In this document: positions 12,513 to 22,855 of the stretch, piece by piece
How positions within the stretch are numbered: position 1 is the first letter of the stretch
Layout: the number at the start of each line of letters is the position of its first letter
Assembly: GCA_036345935.2 (NCBI GenBank)
Contig: JADWOT020000004.1
Span: 3,214,418 to 3,278,417, forward strand
DNA: 64,000 bases
Direction: 5' to 3'
From: Taenia hydatigena
Taxonomy: Eukaryota > Platyhelminthes > Cestoda > Cyclophyllidea > Taeniidae
The notes under the pieces: model-generated
The model's input: the letters and a program-made list of their open reading frames with translations, nothing else
The model's database searches: none
What the model was told of the DNA's origin: nothing
Made by a program: the position numbers and the translations under genes

Positions 12513-12731
12513 GTAAGAAAGAGCCAACAGCTCCGATCTACCTATCCTTGCATTTTTCGCCGCAATCAGCTGTCTTCCCTTTTGTAACCTTTCGATGGAC
12601 CTAGGATTCTCTTCGCTCCTCTCCTTCTCCATCATAATCCTCTTCCATCGCCTTGTCTAATTTATGGAATCCAACATCGGCTCCACACCCTTCATCAACC
12701 TTCCCTCTCAATCAAATGTCATTTATTTAAG

Positions 12732-12917
12732 CTCGGGACACTCGCAGACCTTCTCTTGTATGATCCCGCCTCCCCTACCACAGCCATCGTCAGCCGCCGC
12801 AGTGGCGAAACTTGCAGTGCCATTTATGCCCTCAAAAGGCACTCGAGCAATAACAGCCGTTCCAACACCACCTTGGCATCTATCAGTGATTTGACACAGA
12901 TCAGAAAGCATTTGCAG
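12732..12917 (+). CDS. Coding-like Ser/Thr-rich exon (antisense frame also open)
   Basis: Flanked by TTTATTTAAG|CTCGG and TTTGCAG|GTTCGC, 62 codons, phase 0. Contains LLLYDPASPTTAIVSRRSG and NTTLASISDLTQIRK. The minus strand has a rival exon at 12750-12940 with a better acceptor (CCTCATCTTGTAG) that reads VVVDANLQMLSDLCQITDRC and RVPFEGINGTASF. That one would fit the minus-strand exon train on either side. I cannot decide between them from sequence. Confidence 0.25.
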
Positions 12918-13809
12918 GTTCGCATCCACAACCACTATGGCTACAAGATGAGGCTGAAATTAACAAACGGCTGACCCTCCAAGATGCAAAACATAGCTGA
13001 TTGACTACTTTGCTACAGACCACAACAACAACACCATCACCTTAACAAATGTTTTTAAATTGAAAGTGAAGAAACATGGATTCCTCGAAAAACAGCAACG
13101 ATCAGGCATTATAGAGTGACCACTGATAGACAACGATGACGATTGCTTGCTGAGAATACAATGCACAAATCCTCCACAGTAGGCAAAAACTGGCCGATGT
13201 ATGACAAGTTGTAAACACATTGTGGCAAGCACAGGCTAGTCGTAGGCTTTCAACGCACAAGGACAGAAGAATGTAGTGGGGCCAAATTGAGGCAAAGAGG
13301 CCAACACGGGAAGGCAATCGAACCGCTTACCAGTCTCTGTCAAGGTCAACCCAACTTTGGACTGAATTTGACACAAACGATGGGTGAAAACAAACAGGAT
13401 CCATGGAGTGAAGAAAAGGTTGTACTTTATCAGTTCCGAGCTCCGACTTAGTCACTTCGAGAAGATTCCATTGCTACTGCGTCACCACCTTCATCGCCAT
13501 TCCGTTCGCGTACAGAAAGAGAATGCTACATGCACTGACCTTTCACCCTCCCTCCTCCCTGCCTCCTCCACATAAAACGCATTCATCTTTGCCTTTTCAC
13601 CCAAATCAATCTCTCAAGTGGTGAGCGTACATTGAGCGTGCAGACGATTGCCCACTGACTCTCCCAGGCGCGCGCTCAGTGTCTACAAATGGGACAAACT
13701 TATTTATAGCTACAAGAGACTAGACAGCTGCCTCACAGTCGACTGGGTTAGTGGTGCTCACGCACACCTAAAACAAATCAACCCCTTCCATCCTCAAACA
13801 TACTAACAC

Positions 13810-13945
13810 CTCTACACTTCAACCACGTGCTCGCCGATGGAGACGCTGTGCATGTAAGCGCGAAGGCAACTCTTAGGGCACTCTCAAAACAAGCGACTAA
13901 TCCAAGAGCACTGCCAGAAAATTTAAAACGAGATTCACCAAATGA
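13810..13945 (-). CDS. Coding-like exon, unknown
   Basis: Between acceptor TGATCAAG|TCATTT and donor TGTAGAG|GTGTTAG the frame reads SFGESRFKFSGSALGLVACF and ALRVAFALTCTASPS. Weakly hydrophobic, no motif recognised. Same strand as the exons at 14.66 and 15.64 kb. Confidence 0.25.
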
Positions 13946-14280
13946 CTTGATCAGAAAAATCGGTGCGACATCGAGCAGGTAAAAACAAATTGTTGAGTTG
14001 AATACAAAAGTAAGGAGTGAACGAAGAAAATAAAACGATGAAGAACAAATAATGGATGGCTGTGAACACGGGATACAAATTGACACAAAGTGGCTGAGTA
14101 CTTTGCATCATGGATGGGCAAATAGAACGATAAAAGCTTACAAATGTAGGTGACATAGGACGACAGGCATAACTAGGAACTCAGCCACACTCGCCTCCAA
14201 TTCCGTGGCGATAACCTGTACTCGATTAAGGCTCCGATCCCGTCTCTGCCAGCCTCACTTCCTGTACCACCGAGGTAGCC

Positions 14281-14385
14281 CGAATGGCGGCAGTTGAGGC
14301 GACATGTTTACGCTAGGCTGCATCCAGCCTCTCCGACACCTAACCGCGCGTAGCCCCCAGTGCTGCGTTCGACGACAACACCAAT
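14281..14385 (+). repeat. Dispersed repeat module C, copy 1
   Basis: Matches 29311-29415 (shared GAATGGxGGCxGTTGAGGC, ACATGTTTxC, CCGxxxGTAGCC). It occurs here without modules A or B. Confidence 0.55.
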
Positions 14386-14661
14386 TCGCCACGAACCACA
14401 GATTCCACCACCACTGCTTCTCCGTCATCCTCCAGCGATGCATCTGTGTCTGCACTTCCGCCTCACCTGACCTTTATATTGGTTGCTGCTTCAGCACTAC
14501 ACATTATAAGCCCGGTCTTCCCGAGTCTCGTGTATGCGCCTTCTCATGGGCAAGTATTGCAGTAGTGAAGAATGGTCTCCAAATGCCTTCTTAAGAGGTT
14601 TCTCTCAAACATCCTCCTGTTGCACCGAAATCCCATCGAGTACACACATCGAAGGCGTCAC

Positions 14662-14774
14662 CAATATTCGGTCTTCGTAAGCGAACGATTCATTGTCAAC
14701 AACTGCGTCTGCATTCCACCATAAATATGAAAGAAACACACTCTTCTCAGGATAGAGTGGTGTGTACTCCAGAC
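14662..14774 (-). CDS. Coding-like exon, aromatic-rich
   Basis: Acceptor CCTCTTACAG|GTCTGG and donor ATATTG|GTGACG bound a frame reading LEYTPLYPEKSVFLSYLWWN and AVVDNESFAYEDRIL. The Tyr/Trp-rich composition resembles an extracellular beta-domain or a loop of a membrane protein. Unidentified. Confidence 0.3.
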
Positions 14775-15643
14775 CTGTAAGAGGACCGCTTAGGAAAAAA
14801 CGGTGATGCAATTTTCCATCCTCAGCAATCGTAGCTTCTCTCCCACTCAGTCGCTCAGCCAGAGAATCACCTTACGCGGAGGTGAAGAATATGCGGAGCA
14901 ACAAATAAATGGTCCATCAACCCTACCCTCTGGCATGCGAATGGCAGTCATGTGCTCAGCATCCACCACCACCACAACCACTTCGATGATAGCGTAGGGG
15001 TGATTAACCAACTGTCGCATCGCTGCTCACACATCAGTCCTGCATGACATCAGCCAAAAGAGATAATCCAAAGCAACAGCAGCAGACAACATCACATCCA
15101 TACAACGTGCTCTAACAGGTCCCATCGAAAACCGTACGAACTCTTTCGATCATCCGATGCATCGTCAAGCAGCCTACAACATGATAACAGCAAAAACTCA
15201 GGTGATAAGCGAAGAAATATTGCCTCACTTTAACCACTCAAACTCATTACAGGCATTTCAAAACGACGCAAGACAGTTTACATAGGGTTGACCAATTTTA
15301 GTAGCAGGTTATATCACAACCGCGGTACAAAATCAGAACAACTGAAATTCAAAGTCATCAATCGAGAACTGAGAGATCCTGACAATTTAAGTCACCTTAT
15401 TGGGTTGTCTAAACACGAGTCCTTTGCACAATGCCGTCGTCCATATTCGACAATCAAACATCGGTCCCGATATTTTAGAGTCTTAGTCAACAGGGCCCAC
15501 TAATTTTGCGAAAGAGTAACTCATGCGCAGTGAAATCCGAAACTGTATCGAGGTAATAGTCAGCTGGTAAGAAGCTTCAGCGGCTTTCAGCTAACTTAGA
15601 GAAAGCAAGAAAACCATATGTTTAAACTTAAAATGACTACCGA

Positions 15644-15942
15644 TTAGCCAAAAAATGCCAAATTTAATTCGATCAATACATGGTATAGGAAAGAGAAACT
15701 TATATTTCGGACAAAGCGAGTCTCAAACTCCCTTTTCTTCCCTCCTGCAGGGCATTGACGAACAGCAAGAACCGCATATTTTTCAGGCTTTGCCACTTCC
15801 ACAGTCGGTGCAACCAAATCCATAACCTCACGGACAGGCAACGAGGAAGCAGCGATAGTAGCAGAACCATCAGCTGTAGTCATTTCATTGTCAGGTGCAG
15901 CAACAACTGGCGACTCATTAATGGTGGCATGAATCCGCGCCA
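15644..15942 (-). CDS. Coding-like exon, Ala/Thr/Val-rich
   Basis: Acceptor TTTTGTTTAAAG|TGGCGC opens a frame reading VARIHATINESPVVAAPDNE, then TIAASSLPVREVMDLVAPTV, KPEKYAVLAVRQCPAGGKK and on to a stop at 15644. A donor within the frame (CC|GTGAGG near 15828) is possible. Coding character is good, but the family is unknown. Confidence 0.35.
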
Positions 15943-16068
15943 CTTTAAACAAAAGGAGTGCGCAGAAGTAGGGAGTTAGAGAGTAAGAGTTACCACTACA
16001 GCGAGGAATTTTATGGACTAGACATACAGCAAGAGAGACGACGTCAAAGACACACTGATCGTTAACCT

Positions 16069-16252
16069 TTATAATCCGTCTGCGCAGATGGTTGGTGAGA
16101 TACAGGCGAAGGGGACTGAGCTGGCGAGGGAACCATCAACGATCTCCTTCTTCGTCGTCGCGATGATGGTGCTGCAGCAAGAAAATGAAGTGGCTGATGG
16201 GTGTAGGATCAACAATGGGCTGTCAATCGCTGCTTTCGCCGTATCGCATTCC
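16069..16252 (-). CDS. Coding-like exon, unknown
   Basis: Acceptor TTTTCTTACGGGCAG|GGAATG opens a frame reading ECDTAKAAIDSPLLILHPSA and KKEIVDGSLASSVPFACISP, ending in TAA at 16069. No convincing donor precedes the stop. A tail-to-head arrangement with the 15.9 kb exon is plausible. Unidentified. Confidence 0.25.
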
Positions 16253-16671
16253 CTGCCCGTAAGAAAAGCAGGGTCATGGTGAAGTGAAAGCGAATGGCTA
16301 ATGCAGTACGCAGACGTCATGTGAAGAAAGCAACTGAGCAGATGAAAACATCTCACAATGAGGTAACAAAGAGTGGCTATAAACTCAAAACCGAGCAATA
16401 ACAACCTAAAACCAACAACATTTCAGCATTCGCAAGTTAAGCACCATGCAGGAATCGACAGCTGTACAGGAATCACACCATGCGACCACTCGGCCGAACT
16501 TACGGCATACACTGGCTCAACATTTCCACTTAACTTCCTCATCGAGTGCCAGTCGGATACACTGTTTTGCATTTTAGCCTTATGATACAGGCCAGAACCA
16601 AAGAGACGTTAAGACCACTCCAGATCGTCCACACCAATTTATTTACCACCATTTTTTTCTGCAAACTCACG

Positions 16672-16740
16672 GGACCGAATTCGAACCCCACACTTAGGAA
16701 TCATGATGTCTAAGAACAGCTGCGCTCCCAGTACGCAAAC
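16672..16740 (-). repeat. tRNA-like sequence (pseudogene or SINE head)
   Basis: The minus strand has a near-consensus B box (GGGGTTCGAATTC, 16677-16690) preceded by GTACTGGGAGCGCAGCTG as a possible A box. An A-run follows within 20 bases, as in short retroposons. No cloverleaf could be folded by eye. Confidence 0.3.
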
Positions 16741-17458
16741 TTAGCCTTCCTGGTGCGCAATTGGCAAATCACGTTACCGTTTTCATGCCGGAGTAAAAAC
16801 CTAAGCCGAACCGCACTACAATCAGTAGTCAGAGAAAAGTGTCAATTTAACGTATTAACTTGATGTTAATAGCAATTAATGTCCACTTTCATTAATCGTT
16901 CTCCTGCCTTCATTTCTCTTAACTAGGACGAGTTTATGAACAACTAAGAAAAACAAAGTCCTAAAATCAAATGCGCAAAATCCAACGAAAACACAAGAGA
17001 GAAGTGGAAAGAACCATGATGTAGAAAAGAAAAAGTCACAGAGGTTTTGAGGAACAGAGAACACCACAACCCTACGCGTTGCATCAGCTCGCTTCCGTTT
17101 GGTACAAGAAACACCCACTATCGAAACCGCGTCTGAATAAACGTCTGATGACTGGTTCCCGCAACATTACTTCACCCACCTCGATTACAACAGATTTACC
17201 ACAGCCCAGGTGCTTCATTATTCAATTGACATCAAAAACTTGTTCACGAAAAAACAAGTGCATTTCCATACCAAAATAGCTCCAGCGCTTAACTTACTAC
17301 CTTGAATTGAGCCAATTATTACAAACCGACAAGGAACCAACAATAAATGATTGACGTCGAGCCCATTTAAAAAGGCAAGGACACCAAGTGTGTTACGTTG
17401 GTGGGGGAGGTAAACACTTACTGTAGCTACTACTGGACGGCAGTCATCAAAACATCAG

Positions 17459-17818
17459 CTACACCCACGACTCAGCAAAGAGGTGAGAAAGAGGTCGAGT
17501 AGTTGACACCCGTAGTTCCATCGAAAAAAAAACAGTCTTTCGACTGTTCGCCTCCACGCACGTACTCGTTGCCATGAGACTGTGGTTCGCAGCCCTTATA
17601 CAAGGAGCGTCGAATGAATTGAATGCTGACATTATGGATGATGAAGGAGCGCAGAATCTCTCGACCCTCCAATTAGTGCATCGTACAGAGCAGACGTCCT
17701 CATTAACCCTTGCAGCTGAGAAACGGGAGCGAAAGCCCTTCGGGGAGACGAAGAAAGTGCCCTCATGAAGAAATCCTTCCAGCTCTGCTTTAGCATTGAC
17801 CAAATGCATGAGATCTAC
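17459..17818 (-). CDS. Coding-like exon of about 118 codons
   Basis: Acceptor TCCGGTCTAG|GTAGAT opens a frame through LVNAKAELEGFLHEGTFFV, GFRSRFSAARVNEDVCSV and ANHSLMATSTCVEANSRK to a stop at 17459. The plus strand carries a competing 64-codon ATG frame (17574-17768, MRLWFAALIQGASNELNAD) that is also coding-like. One of the two is probably a shadow. Family unknown. Confidence 0.3.
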   Translation of the reverse strand, partial: VDLMHLVNAKAELEGFLHEGTFFVSPKGFRSRFSAARVNEDVCSVRCTNWRVERFCAPSSSIMSAFNSFDAPCIRAANHSLMATSTCVEANSRKTVFFSMELRVSTTRPLSHLFAESWV

Positions 17819-18092
17819 CTAGACCGGAATGAAACCCTAACAATAAAAAGCTTTAATCTGACAGCAGAGTGGGAATAAAGTACAAGCTTACGATTTGGCA
17901 TGTTGAGGCTAAATTATAATGCATCTCCTCTAACCCCAACACTAGACCATTTTCATTATCATTTGTTTCTACAGTCAATGAAAAGATGCATGAGTTGCAT
18001 TAAAACCTGTTCAAGGCCGTCGAAAAAGTCGAACTTCTAAACTCATTCACAAAAATCCACACGCGAGTGCTCATCCTTACTAATCATCAAAG

Positions 18093-18471
18093 TCAGGAAC
18101 AGGTATCTGGACTTGAGCATGGGAAAGGAGGCATCGCGAACCATTTTCTTGCGAGCGAACCTTTACGCTTAACTGCAAGAGTTAGCAAAAATTTACATTT
18201 TTGAATTCGCTGATGCGCTAAAGGCCAAATCAAGGCATAGGGAACTACATCTTGCAATTGTTGTATCATTTGCCAATTCCCCCCAACGGATTTGCCCGTA
18301 CTTATGGCATAAAAAACCACGGTTAAGATGTCCCCGTCCCAACTTTATGGCTTCCCAAAGCAATTGTTGTAGAACCTCAAACAAGACCTTAGAATCCTCC
18401 GGAATGCTTCGACAGGTTACTTCATGCATGCAAATGAGACGCGTAACCAACGAAGAAATCAGAACCCTCAC
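18093..18471 (-). pseudogene. Helical coding segment with a frame switch
   Basis: The frame 18193-18471 reads MHEVTCRSIPEDSKVLFEVL then LLWEAIKLGRGHLNRG. Around the T-run at 18309-18314 the coding character moves to another frame (18093-18320) that reads KSVGGNWQMIQQLQDVVPYA and QRIQKCKFLLTLAVKRKG. Both halves look like parts of one helical protein, broken by an indel in the homopolymer. A missed small intron is an alternative. Unidentified. Confidence 0.3.
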
Positions 18472-18930
18472 TCTTTATCTTAATTTGAAAAGAACTTACA
18501 CATATCAAAATCAGCAAACTTAACCAAAGCGCAACAAGTCACCTACGCCAAGAAGGACATTATCTACACCAGTATCAGATTAAAGTACACAACCACACTT
18601 TCGCGCCATGCTATGCTTCTGGACATGCGCAAAGTAAACAAATAAGACACACTTTATAATGGATGCCTACGCATTCTCTTCCTTCAAAGCAAAGTGCAAG
18701 CCACGAACAGCAACCACAATCTTGGCAAATCCCAACTTTTCATGCATACCGCCAGCCGTATGCAAAGGCAACTCGCTATACAAAAAGCAAACTTTAGTAA
18801 CAGGCATTGCTATCAACCTTGAGATTACGGCTAATAAAAATGTTAGAATTACATTGGCTTGGAAAAAATACTAGCTGTACTCAGGTATTTTCAGCAAAAA
18901 CCATTATTAGCATCAAGTGCAGGTTTCCTA

Positions 18931-19566
18931 GGCATACTGCTCTGGCATCAAAGAGATGGAAATCATAGCTTGTCCCCTAATGTCGGCAACTTGAGCCCTT
19001 TACGTGGAATACTCTCCTGGCTTGGGGGCGAGGAAGGGCAAGAGTGCTTGAGGTCATGGGAAAAGGCGTCCTGCTGTTGACGATAGAGTGGCAACAAAAG
19101 CTCTTCTGTCTGATTTTACAGTAAACGCTGTTCTTTTGCGGTGCCTAAGTTCAGAGTATCATTAGTGCGCTCACCATTACAGCTATCGAGTCGTCTTTTT
19201 ACATCACCAGGCCTTTCCACTTTGAAACTATTGCATGCGACGGTTTTTGCGCACCGCCAACTTAAATATCGGGTCAAGGTAGAACAAAGCTTTGGTGTGC
19301 ACCATTAACCTTGGCACCTCGGAGTGAAGTGAGTAGCTGCGCAGACGTTCGTCAAATTATTTTTGAGCTTGAAGGAATGAATGAGGTGTGGGTGGAGGCG
19401 GAGAGGATTGGGACAAATTGGTGTGTTTATGGGATCGGTTTACATGGTTGCTATTACCTTTAAGGTGAGAAGGCGGGACACGCGGCTTTCTTTGGGCCAA
19501 GTTTGACTGATTTCAGCCTCTTGGACTGCAGGGCCGATGAGGATCGAAAATCGCAGATTGAATGTC
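18931..19566 (+). repeat. Long inverted repeat, left arm
   Basis: From AGGCATACTGCTC to AAAATCGCAGATTGAATGTC this arm is nearly identical, apparently above 90 percent, to the reverse complement of 20256-20861. It carries one extra block of about 27 bases (near 19091-19118, GCAACAAAAGCTCTTCTGTC). The arm contains the upstream region, first visible exon, first intron and start of the second exon of the broken gene at 19.4-20.2 kb. Confidence 0.9.
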
Positions 19567-20240
19567 TGCCCAATCGGCGCGTTGAAAGTCGTGTCGAATT
19601 AGAGTGGGAGCTGAAACCTGAGACCATCATTCGTCTCACTCGTCGCTCTGTATTAAGTCTAATGCGAAGACGCAGTGGTGAGTTCTTTTGTGTGCATCAC
19701 AGTCTCTGCAATTCTCGGGATTCGAGGTTTGCTAATGATACGGCTTGTTTGCAGATGCCGCGAAGGGTAGGCGTTTGGAATTCAAAGCATTACTTCTACT
19801 CTCTTCCCTTGTTTAGGTTCTTCCAATGGTTGAGTGGCTGATTGCTATTTACCCGATGAAATAAAGATCTGCGACCTACCTGGAGACAATGCAAATGATA
19901 GGGTGAGTGGCTTGAATCAAGTGGTGCTTATCTTCCTTAATCTTAGATGCAGGTGGCCATGTATCTGTTCGATGCCGGATTGATCATTTCTCCTATGGCT
20001 CATGGCTACTCTGTGCTTGAAAGCAAAGGAAGGTGTGAAGAGCGGCGATTGTATAGCTTATCCTAAAGGTGCCAATCTGTGTTTCGTCGACATGAGTGAG
20101 CGAACTGCTTACAAAAATGCTGGCTTTGCAAAGACAAAGGTGGTAGTGGTCTTAGAGAATCTGATTAAAAAAAAACATTTTTAAAGCAAGTTTTGGCTGA
20201 CAAATTGACTGGCTCTGCCCTGATTTTTCAAAACTATACT
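19385..20240 (+). pseudogene. Unknown multi-exon gene with stop and frame breaks
   Basis: Visible exons: about 19385-19464 (EDWDKLVCLWDRFTW), 19532-19677 (ESRVELEWELKPETIIRL), a 12-base exon 19755-19766, 19817-19902 (CYLPDEIKICDLPGDNANDR) and 19953 onward (VAMYLFDAGLIISPMAHG, then KAKEGVKSGDCIAYPKG, SERTAYKNAGFAKTK and VVVVLENLI). Exon phases agree through the fourth exon. Faults: TGA at 19831-19833 in the frame entering from the best acceptor; a frame switch near 19995-20005; and another at the A-run 20166-20175, after which the frame reads KQVLADKLTGSALI, matching the fragment at 2.95 kb. The sequence looks like a formerly conserved soluble protein. I do not recognise it. Using a later acceptor (GGTTGAG|TG) would avoid the TGA. 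Confidence 0.5.
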
Positions 20241-20255
20241 CGAGGGACATGACAT

Positions 20256-20861
20256 GACATTCAATCTGCGATTTTCGATCCTCATCGGCTCCGCAGTCCA
20301 GGAGGTTGAAATCAGCCAAACTTGGCCCAAAGAAAGCCGCGTGTCCTGCCTCCTCACCTTAAAGGTAATAGCAACCATGTAAACCGATCCCATAAACGCA
20401 CCAATCTGTCCCAATCCTCTCCGCCTCCACCCACAACTCATTCATTCCTCCAAGCTCAAAAAGAACTTGACGAACGTCTGCGCAGCTACTCATTTCACTC
20501 CGAGGTGCCGAGGTTAATGGTAGACACCAAAGCTTTGTTCTACCTTGACCCAATATTTAAGTTGACAGTGCGCAAAAACCGTCGCATGCAATAGTTTCAA
20601 AGTGGAAAGGCCTGGTGATGTAAAAAGACGACTCGATAGCTGTAATGGTGAGCGCACTAATGATACTCTGAACTTAGGCACCGCGAAAGAGCAGCGTTTA
20701 CTGCCACTCCATCGTCAACGACAGGACCGCCTTTCCCCATGACCTGAGCACTCTTGCTCCTCCCCCCATACCAGGCGAGTATTCCACGTGGAGGGCTCAA
20801 GTTGCCGACATTAGGGGATAAGCTACGATTGCTATCTCTTCGATGCGAGAGCAGTATGCCT
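20256..20861 (-). repeat. Long inverted repeat, right arm
   Basis: Inverted copy of 18931-19566, separated from it by about 690 bases. It breaks off in the middle of the second exon of the gene, at GAATGTC, so it is a 5' partial copy in head-to-head orientation. The minus-strand open frame 20181-20441 is this copied exon and intron read through the donor site. Confidence 0.9.
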
Positions 20862-21039
20862 ATTCGAAGAGAGTAAATGCATTCAGGATCCATTGATACA
20901 TTCCAAGTGAGTGGGAAGGGCAAACACCAACACTATGGACCACCTATTCTCCTCCTTGCATAACCTCAACAACTCAATCGATCCCATCTGCATCAGTCAT
21001 CTACTCTTACACAAACACCCACATTCTAAACCCATTGCG

Positions 21040-21330
21040 CGCAATGAAGTGTAGCCATCAGCCGAATAAAATCAAGACCCAGCCAACGCACAGGCCAAGC
21101 AAAACTCACTGCAATCCAATTTCACAGCCGCCAACTGTTCCATAAATTGCTCTCTCAATTTTTTTGCCGCACGACCAACCGCTCGCTCCTCGATCCGTCT
21201 GCACACGCCATTTCCACCCTTCAACCACCTGAGCAAAACAAATTCCACTCCCTCCTCCGCGTTCACATCCTACACAAGCGTCGGTGTCATCAACAGCCAC
21301 AACTACCCAACTTACTATATAGAGAATGTC
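21040..21330 (-). repeat. Dispersed repeat module A, copy 1, containing an exon-like core
   Basis: About 80 percent identical by eye to 28630-28950. Its minus strand has an exon-like core (21110-21238) between acceptor TTTTGCTCAG and donor TTGCA|GTGAGT that reads WLKGGNGVCRRIEERAVGRA then LREQFMEQLAAVKLDC. Copy 2 keeps both splice signals and about 23 of 39 residues, so the module derives from a protein-coding gene exon plus flanking introns. Confidence 0.65.
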
Positions 21331-21413
21331 AGCTGCATTCCTCGGATTATTGTGCGTAGACAGCAGCAGTTCACGGAATAGACTACTTTTCTTATTCTTT
21401 ATCTTCTTCAATT

Positions 21414-21869
21414 TCAGTGCCTAGAAGGATAAGGTGTAAGTAGAAGAGGGCATACTTCAAGAAGGCGTTCTCCACATCTCTCAACCAATACGGGCGCACG
21501 GTTGATAATGCAGAGAACAACGGCATAGGAGGTCTTGCATCCGGAGAGCTTTGCGCGGTGTTTGTATTGATGAGGAATGTACGCTACATCACCAGATGCG
21601 AAAATGCCCTCCAGCCCACTCTCCGCTTCCTCATTTCTCGGCGAATATACGTTGATTTCGAGGGACCCCTCCATCACAATAATAAACATATCGCCAGGTG
21701 GTGCAGTGCGGCCACCGGAGAAATTGACGAGAGGCCCGACGAATTCCTTATTTGCAAAAATTACAACGGAGTATAGGGGGCCGTTGATAATCTCCTCAAG
21801 GAAGCCGAGGTGCACAGCAAAGTTGTCGTTGAAACGCTCTGGGAGGAGGATCCGAAAACTTGAGCCCAT
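21414..21869 (-). CDS. Cupin-domain exon, closest to the CENP-C/Mif2 C-terminal domain
   Basis: A 152-codon open exon preceded by a good acceptor (CCCCTTCTAG|ATGGGC) and ending at a stop, so probably a last exon. The translation has beta-strand-rich cupin spacing: YSVVIFANKEFVGPLV, a GGRTAPPGD turn, MFIIVMEGSLEINVY, then FASGDVAYIPHQYKHRA. This order (acidic/hydrophobic strand, gly/pro turn, VxEGxxEVxxY, GDxxxIPxxxxH) is what I know for the dimerising cupin of the centromere protein CENP-C/Mif2; the match is by eye. Other small cupins are possible. A three-exon minus-strand gene 1 kb upstream may be its 5' part, but I did not find the CENP-C DNA/nucleosome motif between them. Confidence 0.5.
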   Translation of the reverse strand: MGSSFRILLPERFNDNFAVHLGFLEEIINGPLYSVVIFANKEFVGPLVNFSGGRTAPPGDMFIIVMEGSLEINVYSPRNEEAESGLEGIFASGDVAYIPHQYKHRAKLSGCKTSYAVVLCIINRAPVLVERCGERLLEVCPLLLTPYPSRH

Positions 21870-22855
21870 CTAGAAGGGGATGGGGTGAGGAAGAAGGATT
21901 TGATATTTAGAAAATGCCAGTAAATAGCGTGAGGGAAAGTACACCTCAACGACTGCCTTTCTGCATGGGGTTGGTTAACCTCTCCTCCCCTGTCTGCTGT
22001 GGGTTCATGGCGTAGATCGAAGCACGAATGAGCACAGTGAGACTAGCAAGGTGAGAGCACCGTCAATTAATGAAAGTAAAATAAAGTGAACCCACGATGC
22101 AACGAGTAGGTTGGCGTTAGTTGGAAATGCTCCCTTCCCACCTCCCCTTCCCGCCCCTCGAACCCTAATCCAGCATGGGTCATGCAAAAACAACCATCCA
22201 TCGTGGATCAGGAATAAAAGGAAGGGTGATCGAGTTGATCAAAGCTAACAGCAGCACTAACTGAGAAGTGTCTTTGAATGCGATGAACAATGGGGTCAAT
22301 CTTAGCCTACGGTTAGGAGTCGAAATACCAAGCAATTACAATGAACTAAAGTGGCGCCACAATGGTGGAAGGAAAAAATTTACTCAAGGGTGGGCAGAAA
22401 CACCACATACGCAAAAAACTAGAAACAAAATAAACTTCCTTTGAATTGGGAAATACGTGAAAGCAAAGCATTTCCCACCAATCATGGCACGGCAGTGCGA
22501 AACTCCACAATGTGACCAAATGAGTTCGCAGTTGCACCCCTACAAGTTTCCTCAACCACAGGGACAAAGTGACCCGCATTTGTAAAACACGCCAGGACAA
22601 ATCGCACATTTCAGGCTCAATCTACAGGATTACAAGGCGCGACAATCATTTCTATTTCCTCTGCCAATACCACTGACCGAGCATTAAAAGAGAACATTCA
22701 TGGACTGAGTTGCAGGCCAGGTTTCAGGAAACTGCACTTCCACAGTAACTCAGACCCGATAAGGAGAACGCAAGAACTTAATGCAGCTGCCACTGTCATG
22801 ACTAGTCGCCAAATTTCGAGTATGCAAAAGGCCAAGCATCAAGGCAAGCTACCTC

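Noticed and set aside
19831..19833. TGA as a selenocysteine codon
   Set aside because: No conserved selenoprotein context. Other frame breaks in the same gene make ordinary decay, or a later acceptor, more likely.
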